This document shows, piece by piece, positions 11,060-21,900 of a stretch of 64,000 nucleotides of DNA. The notes beneath the pieces are model-generated. The model was given only the letters and a program-made list of their open reading frames with translations, was not told the DNA's origin and ran no database searches. Positions within the stretch are counted from its first letter, which is position 1. The number at the start of each line of letters is the position of its first letter. Position numbers and translations under genes: made by a program. The stretch comes from Reticulitermes speratus (taxonomy: Eukaryota > Arthropoda > Insecta > Blattodea > Rhinotermitidae), in NCBI GenBank assembly GCA_021186555.1, contig JAJKFL010000011.1:8518001-8582000 (forward strand), in the 5' to 3' direction.

Positions 11060-11641
11060 GGAATCCGAAGTTACTTTACTAAGTTACGTACTAAAGCAGT
11101 AACAGTGAAGAAACAAAATAGCAGACGCTGGTTTTTATTTCCTGTTTGTATGGCTACCACGTTGTAATACAAAATTAAAGCTGGTCATACTCGTGACCTC
11201 TAGTATATACTACTGTTAACATTTATACCTAAACTTAAGATTTCAGAGCAGAATGGAAAGTCGTCACTTTCATTGAAAGAAATTTGGTTTCCGCGATTTT
11301 GAACAGATACAAAACACAACCGTCTTCCATGCCACAACTCAAAAGTCTTTCTACACCTGAAGGTGAAAACGTGTGATGGAATAGGAAGTTTTCAGGACTG
11401 CAGCACTATGCAGTGGAAATATTAAAAGGGTATATGTGAGTCACACTTGCTCTATATGTGGTAACAAAAGATTTATCGGTAACCTTCGGATTATCAAGAC
11501 AGAAGTTAATCACCTACGTAGAAGCCCCGAGTACAGCAGACGAAAATATTGGAATCTGCCAAATGTGAAACACGATATTTATTAACATCCTTCTTGCGCG
11601 AGATCTGGGCTGTTCTGGGGTATTATAATAAATAATAATAA
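11060..11641. other. No gene seen
   Basis: Unique-looking AT-rich DNA ending in an (ATT/ATA)-rich stretch that is the tail of the following SINE-C copy. Confidence 0.45.
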
Positions 11642-12024
11642 CCATGGCCCGACAGCCCTATATGGGCTTGGGCCTCCTCTTTCCGAGTTTACTTGTTCTT
11701 TGTGCATTTGTGGCAGTGGGTGACGGCCCACTGGCCGCGCTGTTCGACTCAATCCTGATGTCAGTCAGTCAATCAGGAGACTTGGGTGAGAAATGGACGC
11801 TGAATTTTGCTTACGAAACATTACTAGTTCTATTCATGCCCGTAAGGTTCTTTTACATGCCGTAAATCTACGACATGGGACCGACGGCTTTACTTCCCCT
11901 CCGAAGGAAGTTGTGCTCCGGATTTTTATCACCCTTAAAAATCCATCGACCTCGGTCGGGATCGAAACCCGCGAACCTTGGGTCCAGTGGCGAGCACGCT
12001 AACCACTAGTCCACAGAGGTCGAC
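11642..12024 (-). repeat. SINE-C copy (full head)
   Basis: On the - strand: tRNA-like GTGGACTAGTGGTTAGCGTG (A box), B box GGGTTTCGATCCCGA, then gtcgatggatttttaagggtg, catgtcgtagatttacggca and tctcacccaagtctcctga. It ends gggctgtcgggccatggtta followed by a TTA-rich tail. Head and body match the copy at 60133; the 3' tail resembles that of SINE-B. Confidence 0.85.
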
Positions 12025-12060
12025 CTTCTGGGATATTACGCAGCGTCGAATTGCAATCCC

Positions 12061-12105
12061 TTACCGACGTTTCGGGACAACGTATCGGTCCCATCTTCAA
12101 GGGTC
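12061..12105 (-). ncRNA. Hammerhead-like motif, CTTGAAGA variant
   Basis: - strand: GACC, CTTGAAGA (one T more than the CTGANGA consensus), T, stem II GGGAC/GTCCC, GAAAC, GTC, GGTAA. Stem I is three pairs (ACC/GGT). The cleavage triplet GTC is the classical one. The inserted U makes activity uncertain. Confidence 0.5.
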
Positions 12106-12116
12106 TTGGACTTCTT

Positions 12117-12160
12117 GACCCTTGAAGATGGGACCGATATGTTATCCCGAAAACGTCGGT
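12117..12160 (+). ncRNA. Hammerhead-like motif, CTTGAAGA variant (partner arm)
   Basis: Mirror of the 12061-12105 motif: GACC, CTTGAAGA, T, GGGA/TCCC, GAAAAC with one extra A, GTC, GGT. Slightly more damaged than its partner. Confidence 0.45.
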
Positions 12161-12199
12161 AAGGGATTGCAATTCGACGCTACGCAATATCCCAGAAGA

Positions 12200-13590
12200 G
12201 TGCAGATCTCATCAACATCGCTGCGGAAGCCTGAACTCATCATCTTTTCGCATTCAATAGGGCCCCAGCTTGGATATGATAGCAGGTTTTTTTGTCTTTT
12301 TTATCAGTCTGACCAAACGAATGGTGGAATAGTGCCTTGAAATGAAGGAACCTACGGCTTATCCTTCTTTTGTCTAGATCTGTGTGCCACATTCTTACTT
12401 TTTGTTTATACACATTGTCCTTGTAGCTGAGCTCATGTCATTTTGCTCTATACATTCTCAGAACAGTGTTTTTTTTTTTAAATAGGAACCTTGGTTTCTC
12501 GAAACAACATAGCTTTGCGTATTTGAACAACACATTTCTTAACTGCAGGGTTATCTCCTCTGTAGTACAAAGCACAGTATATTCATGTTGAAATCATACC
12601 GAAAAGTAATTTCTTTAAGTATAGGCTATGTTTTCTTCGAGATTTAAGAATCTACGTTGTGCTTGTTTGGAGGATGATTTCTTCCGGACAAAAGTTTCCT
12701 GTTCTGCCCTACCAGCACCACTTGCGCCAACAATATTTTCTGATGTCTTAACAGTACCGTCCTGTCGTCGGCTCACCCCCTCCTCATTTTAGAAATTAAA
12801 TCTCTAATTTCTTTATGTAAAAGCTGTTGGTCGTTTCGTTGGCCTTGCATTTTTAATAATACATCAAAACGATATTGAAATATAATATCCAATTTCAACT
12901 ATTTTTTTTCACGTATGAAATTTTAATAAATTCTGAACAAATCAGGATCACATAAAAATTAATTTTCCAGTGGAATTAATACGCACGTTTAAATTCGGGA
13001 AACGCGATCTACCATTCAATTCAGAATCTTTTTCCATCCTGTCTGTTATCTAAAAACACAAAGATTAAAATATGGAGAATATTAACTTTACCTTTTCTTC
13101 TGTGTTTCCGTGAAACTTGGTCGCACACTCGGTGGGAAGAACATCATTAGAGCTTTACCTGCCTTCATTTCACCGACAGCCTTCTGTATACAATAAACTA
13201 AAATGCAATTGCCATCTAAAGCAAACAATTTATTTCATTTCTTGAAATAATTATTTTAGAAACCCAACATGTTTCGATTCTAATTATGAATCATCAGTGG
13301 CGCTCTGTGCAGAAAGGCTTTTAAAACACATTATCAATTACATTATATTTGAAGTATATTTTCAGACGGTTGTGACATATATTTCATAAACATTCGATCA
13401 CGAACGATGTCATTTTGAGGCATGTGTATTGTTTTCATTATGATATTCATTTAGAAAAACTAAAATATATTATTTGTAAAATTCGTATGTTAACAATTAA
13501 AAGTCTATAACTATGTTTTAATTTATGTAATATAAATATTATGTTAATAATAATCTGAAAGGGTTAGCCACACATTCCCCTGCCAGCAAA
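12200..13590. other. No gene seen; one decayed hammerhead-like motif
   Basis: AT-rich. On the - strand at about 13262-13305 CTGATGA, a GATTC/GAATC hairpin, CGAAAC and ATGTTGGG follow in the hammerhead order, but stem I is poor. This is the upstream side of the candidate carrier promoter. Confidence 0.4.
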
Positions 13591-13595
13591 GCAGA

Positions 13596-13604
13596 TATAA
13601 AAAT
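13596..13604 (+). promoter_or_regulatory. Candidate TATA box
   Basis: TATAAAAAT lies about 96 bases upstream of the ATG at 13692, with TCAGC (13616-13620) as a possible initiator. It fits a promoter for the candidate first exon, but A/T-rich hits are common in this DNA, so it needs transcript 5' ends. Confidence 0.35.
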
Positions 13605-13691
13605 GCAAAACACAGTCAGCGAAACCAGACGCGACACTTAATCTCGCATAGCTGACTTACAGAGTGAGTCGACTCTTTGTTGTGTATCATC

Positions 13692-13750
13692 ATGGCCTTC
13701 GCCATACAAGGTCATGTGGACGGGCTCTATGAATATAAATGGGATCGACA
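13692..13750 (+). CDS. Candidate alternative first coding exon of the Bmcp-like carrier
   Basis: ATG at 13692 opens 19 codons (MAFAIQGHVDGLYEYKWDR plus two bases) that stop at a strong donor, CA|GTAAGT at 13751. The exon ends in phase 2. The exon starting at 15838 needs exactly a phase 2 donor: CA + G gives Gln, and the frame runs on through AAEITEPGLGVPP to the carrier fold without a stop. Joining them gives a 337-residue protein with about 45 extra N-terminal residues. Inference from phase, splice site and position only; I do not recognise the peptide. Confidence 0.45.
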
Positions 13751-15837
13751 GTAAGTATCGCTTTTGTGTTCCAATGGCACTGTGACAAAAACTACCATTA
13801 CACACGTGCTGCCAACCAAAGATAACCTGACTACATTAATAAAGCTTAATGTAACCGGGCTTGCTGCTGAGATGGGACACATAGCATAATCACTACACAT
13901 GCTCCGACGTCTATTGTTACACGTGCTCTGTCAGCTGCAAAACTGTTGCGCTAACCTTCCACGTTCTTTTTCTTACTTCAAGACGGAGAGAGAGCCAGTC
14001 GCGATACTTCAAATCCCCTGAGAACTGAGCTGTAGGTTTACCTACGCATCCTTATAAAATATACGAATCTTAAATGGATGGGCCTCCTCATCGTGAAGAT
14101 TGTTACCCGAGTCCTTCCAAGTCACCTGCGGCATCTATTGGAAGTAGTGGGAATGATGTTTACAGCTTTGTGCAGAAGATGTCACTATTCGGGCTTGGTG
14201 TTCGAGTTTAAATTCGATACGTTAAACGGATAGCGATACGTCCATGATGTTCAAAATAGTCGATAATCGAACGCGATATACGGTACATGTGAGTGGAATA
14301 GTGCGGAGAAAAAAGTGTAAGCATTATGCCGATTTACATGCATTATAGCACTAATAATTGATTAAACATTGCTTATTAGACATCAAAGAAAGCTGGCTTT
14401 GGCTTTAAATATGTGTTTCGTTTGCAGTTCGCGCTGTGGCAGTATTTGTGTTATGTTTTACGTAGCTGCAGTGCCCTGTAAAGGTTAAGCTGCGATGTGT
14501 CTAGATTTTCCAGAAATAAATTTTTCTTCCTTCCACGAGTTGCTGGATGCAATAAAATCTTCTGTATCTCCCAAGAAAGTTATGTGATTTGCTGCATTGT
14601 ACGAAACAAAAGAAGAATCTAATTCCAGGAGTGGAAGAATTCCCCGTTGCCGGTCGTCCGTATAACGAATATCTTCACCCAGGCTAAATTTTTACATTAT
14701 AAGAGTTTCAGCAATAATCACATCATATTTCTGTCGTTTGTGGGTGTGGGGGTTTATTCCAACGGTTTTTATGTAATTATGCCACTTTATGTGTGTTGCT
14801 GCTTCATAGGACGAGTATATAATGTTGCTAGTCCCTATGCACAGTATCCCCCCCTTGTTTTAATACCACTACAATATAAGCCTAATGGTATACCAGGATA
14901 CATTTGTTCTGTATTTGGGTGGTCCGGATTTTTATTTGTGAAACAATAAGTCGTCCTGGCTCAACACAGTAATCACCATGTTTACAACAGTTTTTAGGTA
15001 ATCTTGCATAAAGAAAGAAGAAATCTTTACAAAAACTAGCTGGAAGTCTCTTTGGAATTAGCCATGTGTAAAGTAGAAGTTTATGGTGTAAAAGTGGATC
15101 TAATGGAAACAGATTGTGCGGATGTGAACTGGGTTGAAGTGGCTAAGGATCCTGTCCATTGTTGGAATTTTGTCTTAATGACATTGAATATTCGAGTTTA
15201 TTACCCAAGAGGTAGTTTCCGTGTGTGTCCCATGTTTTGCAATAAATAAATGGCAACCTAAGTCGTTGTAGAATGTATGGTATGGCAAGTTCTTTTCACC
15301 ATGCTCCATCTAAATTGTGTGGTTTACCATGGCACATTTTACTGCTTTGTATAAAAAAATCTTTGAGAACAAGAAAATTTTTGTTTAGTATTAACCAAAA
15401 ATGTCATACATGTAGAGTGTTAGCTGCATATAGTTTGTCACGCTGAATGACGGAATGGTCCTTCATGGAATTTCATAAACGTAAACTACCATTTTTAATT
15501 TGAATGCCTTTTTTTTTTAGAATTATACTTCCTGCATCCACAAAATTATAAAAAGGAAATTATATTAAATGATATTATTTGTTGTAACATGGCATGCCCA
15601 CTACATGAATAAATTATAGCTGATGAATGGAATTTGCATAGGACTGCTGTGGCTAGCATTGTAGCAAGTATTGTATTATTATATTAGTATTGTTTGGAAG
15701 ATTCAATTCTTCTGAGATGTGACTGTATCAGATGGTAAATACTTGCCAGCTTTTCATAGGATCTTGCCACTGTCTGCAAGATCCAAGAATCCCAAAAGAC
15801 ATATCTCATATACTGTTGTTTTGCCTTGTTTTCCCAG

Positions 15838-15977
15838 GGCTGCAGAAATTACAGAGCCAGGACTGGGGGTGCCTCCCATTACAGGCCCTGCTCAACCACC
15901 TAAGCAGAATGGAATGGGAAATAAAGACTGGCAGCCCTTTGTTTATGGAGGACTGGCTTCATGTACTGCTGAATTTG
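15838..15977 (+). CDS. Bmcp: Bmcp-like carrier, exon with N-terminus
   Basis: Acceptor ttttcccag|G at 15838; donor GTATGA at 15978. The frame is open from the acceptor through AAEITEPGLGVPPITGPAQ to the internal Met at 15914 ([13 protein letters not shown]). It ends in phase 1 inside Gly22. The part before 15914 is either 5' UTR or coding, depending on the upstream exon. Confidence 0.9.
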
Positions 15978-18900
15978 GTATGAGTGATTTTCATACCCAT
16001 TTTTTGTGCAGTTATTTTTGTTCACTCATCCGGGACCATGATCTCTTTGTCAGGGTCATTATATTAAAAGTACAATGGATGACACTGGCCTGATTTTAGA
16101 ATAATTCTTACACTAAATTGAATTTCTGATTAATTTCACATATTTACTTGCATATAAATGTTTTATTACAGGAACATTTCCAATCGATACGACAAAAACT
16201 CGACTTCAAATCCAGGGGCAGAAGATTGACAGTAAGCATGCAGAATTGAGGTATCGAGGAATGACTGATGCATTGCTGCAGATTTCTAAACAAGAAGGTG
16301 TTAGGGCATTGTATTCAGGGTAAGGATTTTATTGCATTTCAGTTTATTTATTGTATCTGCTGTTGATGCTATAAATGTCTGTCACAAACTTTTGTGCTGT
16401 GTGTGTAGTGTAGAATTTTTTATAATTATTCCAAATTAATATTTGCACATGTAAGAATCATCATCCTTTCCATTATTGCATCTGGCTGGGTTACTTATTA
16501 CAGAAGGGAATCTTTATCTGTATTTATAAGAACCAAGTATTTAGGTGTGTATGCATGTGTGTATGTGTGTGTGTATATATATATATATATGGTGCCTCCT
16601 GTGGCCTAATGGCTTGTTGGCATCTATTTCTCAGCTGTCAATATCTCCAAGTAATGCACCCTTTTATCACTAAATAGGAGAATTGATCCAGGGGCCAGGA
16701 TAGCGTAGTCAGTAGGGACTAGGCGCAGGTTGGTTCAAATTGTGGCAAGAGCAGGATTTATGTGTTCTTGAAAATGTCCAGACTGGCTCTGGGGCCAATC
16801 CAGCCCCCTATTCAGTGCACACTGGAGTCTCTTTCCCAAATATAAAGTGACTGGGGCATGAGCCTGACCCACTGACTTCCATTTAATGCTGAGGCTAAGA
16901 ATAACTTGGAGCTGTATCTCCACTCACTCTATATACTGTATATGGATGACTTTGTGTATCCAGGAGCTTTTTTTTTAAAGCAGTGATGAGACATTCCCCA
17001 GTGGTTCTTATAGTGTCTGAATCTGGTTGTCAATTACAAAACCTGATCTTTTTGCTTTAACGTGAATCCACATCATTTTTACGAAATTTGTACTGAAAAA
17101 TGAATAGTTATGAACTTCACGTTATATTTACCGTGCATTTTTGTACAATTGATTAACTCACACCAACAAATGCACCAAAACAAGTTTGTCACTGGTTTCT
17201 TTATTAAAAGATTTCCCCAATACGCATTTCATATTATATTATACTATTATAGAATTTTATACAAAGTGGTAATAACGAATATTGACACAACTGTTCTGAT
17301 GTAACGTAAGTACATTGGTCTATGTACAAACCTTAACGATACCCTGATGATGGCAATATAGAAGTGCCGAAATGCTTATTGGGGAAATCTTTTAATAAAG
17401 AAACCAGTAACAAACTTGTTTTGGTGCATTTGTTGGTGTGAGTTAATCAAATGAGTAGTTTATTTTATACTTCTTTCAATATCTTGTGATTTTTTAAGGA
17501 TATGTGTAGAGAGGATTGGTTTGGAAACTTTCTTAATGCCTTATAATTCTTTCTAAACTACCCTTGGTTCTTGTGCTTAATTGGTCTTGTTTTAGATAAA
17601 CATTTTCCTGAATTTACATTGTATGAAGTATGTGCACTGTATTAAAATTAGTTTTTCATGTACACAACTCTTTATTGCTGTATCAGTCCTACAGGGATGA
17701 TGTGTTTTGCCCAAGTACCATCAGGCTATTATCAGGTTACACATTCGTATAGAGCACATAGTATCGGAAGAATCAGTTGTCACCCACTGTTCTTTTACAG
17801 ATACTGAGATCTCATTCCTTTTAAAATTTTTGGCTTTACACATCTATTTCTTAAAAGCATGTTCCAGTGTGACAAAGTAACTAGCTAAGTCCCTGTATGT
17901 GATGAGATTTAAGATTGATGTATATGTCATGTAACTATAATATAAAGTATATGTATATTAAATTTAAGTTGAAAAAGAAATAAAGTATTGCTTCCTTTTG
18001 TGATATGAGTGAACTGGTATGTGCTGAAGAGGTAACGTGCTATGTTCGTGTATTGTCTATTTGAAACACACAGGCTCGTGTGTATATCTTTCAAAGTTTG
18101 AGACCGCATTTCCAAGTTTTAAACTCTGATATTTATAAGAATATTAATGTTAATCATTTTCAATTTTCTCTATTTATGGTGTGAACATTTTCTTAGCCTT
18201 CTTTTATTACACGTTAGTTGGTATGTCATCTTTGTTACACTATCCAGTGTCTGGGGTTTCTTTCCAGAGGATCTTGTGACAGTTTTGGAGGGCTGTAAAT
18301 TGTGTAGAATAATTAGAACAGAAACCAATTATGAAGCTGCAGTGTTGAATTGCAACTTATTGGACATGAGGGATGCAGGTTGACAAGACACTGTTTTCTT
18401 GTGTTTGGTGGTATCGTGCTGGAAGTCTTCACTCGCTGTCTGATGATTTTCTGGAATGACTTGGTACTGCCTGTTTTTATTGGCGTGAAGTTGTTGCTAG
18501 AAATGAATTATTTTATTTTTATGATCTTCATACATGATAATCAGTATGTTCTCTTTGCCTGTCATGATGGTGATGGCTTTACAATTTTTTTTTTTTTTTT
18601 TTTTTTTTTTGCTTTATTATGTATCAGTTGATACAGCGATATAGAGTTGTTTATACAAAAAATAATAATTTCACCTGATGGGATGCCTTGTATGAGAGTT
18701 ATGTGCAATGTCTTCTGTTCCACACAAGATGTTCACAATGCCAGATCAATTTCTTGACTACTGAGTAACTGTTAGCTTCACTGGAAGGACTCTGCTTCAT
18801 GGAGTTACTTATTGCAAGAGTCTAGCTATAGCAAATTTTCCAACTATCCTTTTTATTTCTTTCATTATTGCAGTTTTCTGAAAAAGTGAAGAGGTTGTGT

Positions 18901-21900
18901 TACGTGCACTGTAAGCCCTGCATTTATGAAATAATCACCCTTGCTAAAAATGTAACTTAATTTACATATAGGCCTATGTATTAAATAATGTTATCTATGC
19001 ATCAAATAATTCTTTCAAATGTTGTCATATTTTGTTCAATTTGAGTTGGCTTCAAGAAGGAATGGATTAAGAGGTATTGCATGGAGTCAGGAATTGTTTT
19101 ATGTTCTAAGTCTTTCAACATTAATTGCAGTCTTATGAGACATGTCAAACTGTTCATGAATTTCTTCTTAATTCTGCAGAATTAGCCCAGCGGTTCTAAG
19201 GCAAGCAACGTATGGAACCATCAAGTTTGGCACTTACTACTCATTAAAAGAATTAGTGTCACGTGGAAGTGGGGAAGAAGATATTCGAGTGAATATATGT
19301 TGTGCCATTGTGGCAGGGATGGTGTCAAGTGCTATTGCCAACCCAACAGATGTGCTCAAAGTTCGTATGCAAGTACTGGGTAGCCAAAGCCAGAGAGGCA
19401 TTGTGAGCTGCTTTCAAGAGGTATACCATGAGGAGGGTGTTGCAGGCCTCTGGAGGGTAAGCTATTTGCTTATTAAAAAAGGTGAAGCTGTCCTGTTACA
19501 TGCCAAGCAGGCACTAAGGGGAGGCAGAGATACAACTGAACCCACACAACCCCGGCACTATAAGGGGTTTGATGGTCAGTGCCACTTTACCCCCAGGAGA
19601 GAGACCTGGTACTCATTATACAGGTGGCTGGGTGGACCTCAGGGCTGGTCTAGATAGGTTCAGAAAATCTTGCTCCCACTGGGGTTCAAACTACAGACCT
19701 TCCCGCCCATAGTGAGTTGCTATACCAACTACGCTATCCCACCTGTTAGATTGTTATAATTGTTAATATGTATGGGGTATATTTGTGACCTAACGTTTAT
19801 CCTACCAGGATGGGTATTTAAATTTTAGCGCATGGTTTATGAAATATGTGAGTATTATTTGAACATAAAAAAGATAAAGTTATGAAATAAAGGCATTAAA
19901 ACGGAGATTATGCAGCACGTCTTAAGGATGCAGCTAATTTCCTTGTTGCCTAAGTACAGTAGAACCTGGATAAGAAGTCCCCGCATAAGAAGTTTTCCCC
20001 TGTAAGAAGTCTGATTTTTAAAGTCCCGAAATCCTATTACTTTTAATAAGCTTCCCTCTTAATAAGTCTTCCCGCTTAAGGAGTCCCTAATCCTCTGGTC
20101 CCTTGAAAGACTTCTTAACAGGGTTCTACTGTATATAAAATTAATTTTTAGGCCTGTTTTCCAGTGTGCATTTTTTTCTTTAAAAGGTGAAAGTCTTTAC
20201 ATTGGCCCTGTGGTTTTCCTCCATGTTACTGGTCAGTGATGGAACTCCAAGATTTTTCAAGTTCAGAAATTAGGTTGCAGAGTAGTTCAACAAGACTGCA
20301 TGCATAATTTTAGTAATGGATGGCTGAGTCTTTAATTTTTTGTCTTTGGAAAATAATGATAGTTCTGGTTTTGTACATTATTTCATCATACCAAATATGC
20401 TTTCTTTACCTGCACAGTTTCATTATACTGAGATTTTTCTGTATTAATTTATAGTTCTTGCTAGTGTGACCACATAGGCTGAAATGTTTGAAAGAATTTG
20501 GCATCATTATTTCTCCCTTAGATTTTACTCTTCTCCAAAGCATTCGGACTGGCTCAGGGACCTGCCTAGCCTCATTCAATGCATACTAGGGGCTCTTTCC
20601 CTGGTGTTAAAGTAGCCAGGGCATGAAGCTGTTCACTCACCTCTTCTAGACCTGAGGTTAAGAGTGTATGGAGGTGTACCTTTACTCCGCCCTGTTCATT
20701 AATGCTGTGGTGCTTAATTAATTGCTAGGATAACTTTACTTTTTTATTTCGTCCCTGAACTTTTCTGTTGTAATGGTGCTTTGGGACTGTGTATTAATAA
20801 TTAATACACAAATATTGCTTATAGGTATCCTTGACTCGGTGTATCAGCCGCACAGTAGTGCCGTGGTATCAAGTTTCAAATAAGATAACATTAATTTTGT
20901 GTTATTTCAAACAGTAATTATAAAGATGCACATAGATGTAAGATTTGAGGTTCTCACAGCAATGTTGAGAGCTATTTGTGCTGTGACACTGTCACATCCC
21001 AGAAAATCTGAATGTTCATACACATAGATGTAGATTGACTACAAGCGTTGTGCAGTCTGTAATAAAAAGCGGTTATATTAATTTCAAATAAAAATTTAGT
21101 TAATTATCAGCATATTATTTATAATATATCATGTAATTGATAGATGCTTATGTATTTAGTACCGTATCTGGCATTAACATATATTGGCACGTGCTTGGTC
21201 TAGTTGGCCAAGTGTTGCATTTTTCTCGATATTAATACCTTTGCCACCAAATGTTAAAATCTGACTGCCAGCCTTGGAGTTCCAGATGATTTAACATCCC
21301 TTATTCCTTGACAGTAAATGATAATGATGCATTAGTTCTGTGTATTTCTGCCTATCTGTTGAATGTTGGTAATTCTTGTTATACAGGGTGTGGGCCCAAC
21401 AGCTCAGCGGGCTGCTGTTATTGCAGCTGTGGAGCTTCCTGTTTATGACTTCTGTAAACATCACTTGATGGGTGTGCTTGGTAATCATGTGTCAAATCAT
21501 TTCATGTAAGTAAATGTCTTTATAAATGAGCGCTATATGCTTCAGTCTCAATGCAGTGGTTTGTAGACTTAATGTCTGGAAATGGCATGATCATGCCAAA
21601 ACATGCAGCATATATTATAATGTGCAGTATCCACTAAAGAAATCATTCTCTTGATACTGAAACATGTAGAACTGTTAATACAATATAACATGATACAAAA
21701 TGTGTAATTTATAAATGATTATTGCAGACAGGAGAAATAGGTATATCAGAAGCCCACTTGTCAGTTATGTTTGGTTTACATATATTCTATTATGATTCTT
21801 CATATTTTGTTTGAAGTAACAGAGAAACACAGAAAAGTAAAGCAGGTGTGCAGTAAACAATTACTTGCAGTATTTGGTGTTTGTGAAATGGTCCACATTT

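Larger units (their letters stand above)
12025..12199. repeat. Short foldback element with ATCCCAGAAGA ends
   Basis: Near-perfect inverted repeat: cttctgggatattacg...cagcgtcgaattgcaatccc on the left mirrors gggattgcaattcgacgctacgcaatatcccagaag on the right. The centre is a short hairpin around 12108-12120. Both arms carry a hammerhead-like core. Confidence 0.9.

Noticed and set aside
11930..12020. Possible tRNA gene on the - strand (GACTAGTGGTTAGCG...GGTTTCGATCCC)
   Set aside because: It continues into the SINE-C body and the same unit recurs at 60133.
17680..17745. Hammerhead-like string on the - strand (CTGATGG...GGGCAAAACACAT)
   Set aside because: The CTGANGA box, stem II and stem I do not line up together; too weak to call.
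19256..19657. 133-codon frame as an independent carrier-like protein
   Set aside because: It is exon 3 of the carrier reading through a good GTAAGC donor into a SINE-E copy.
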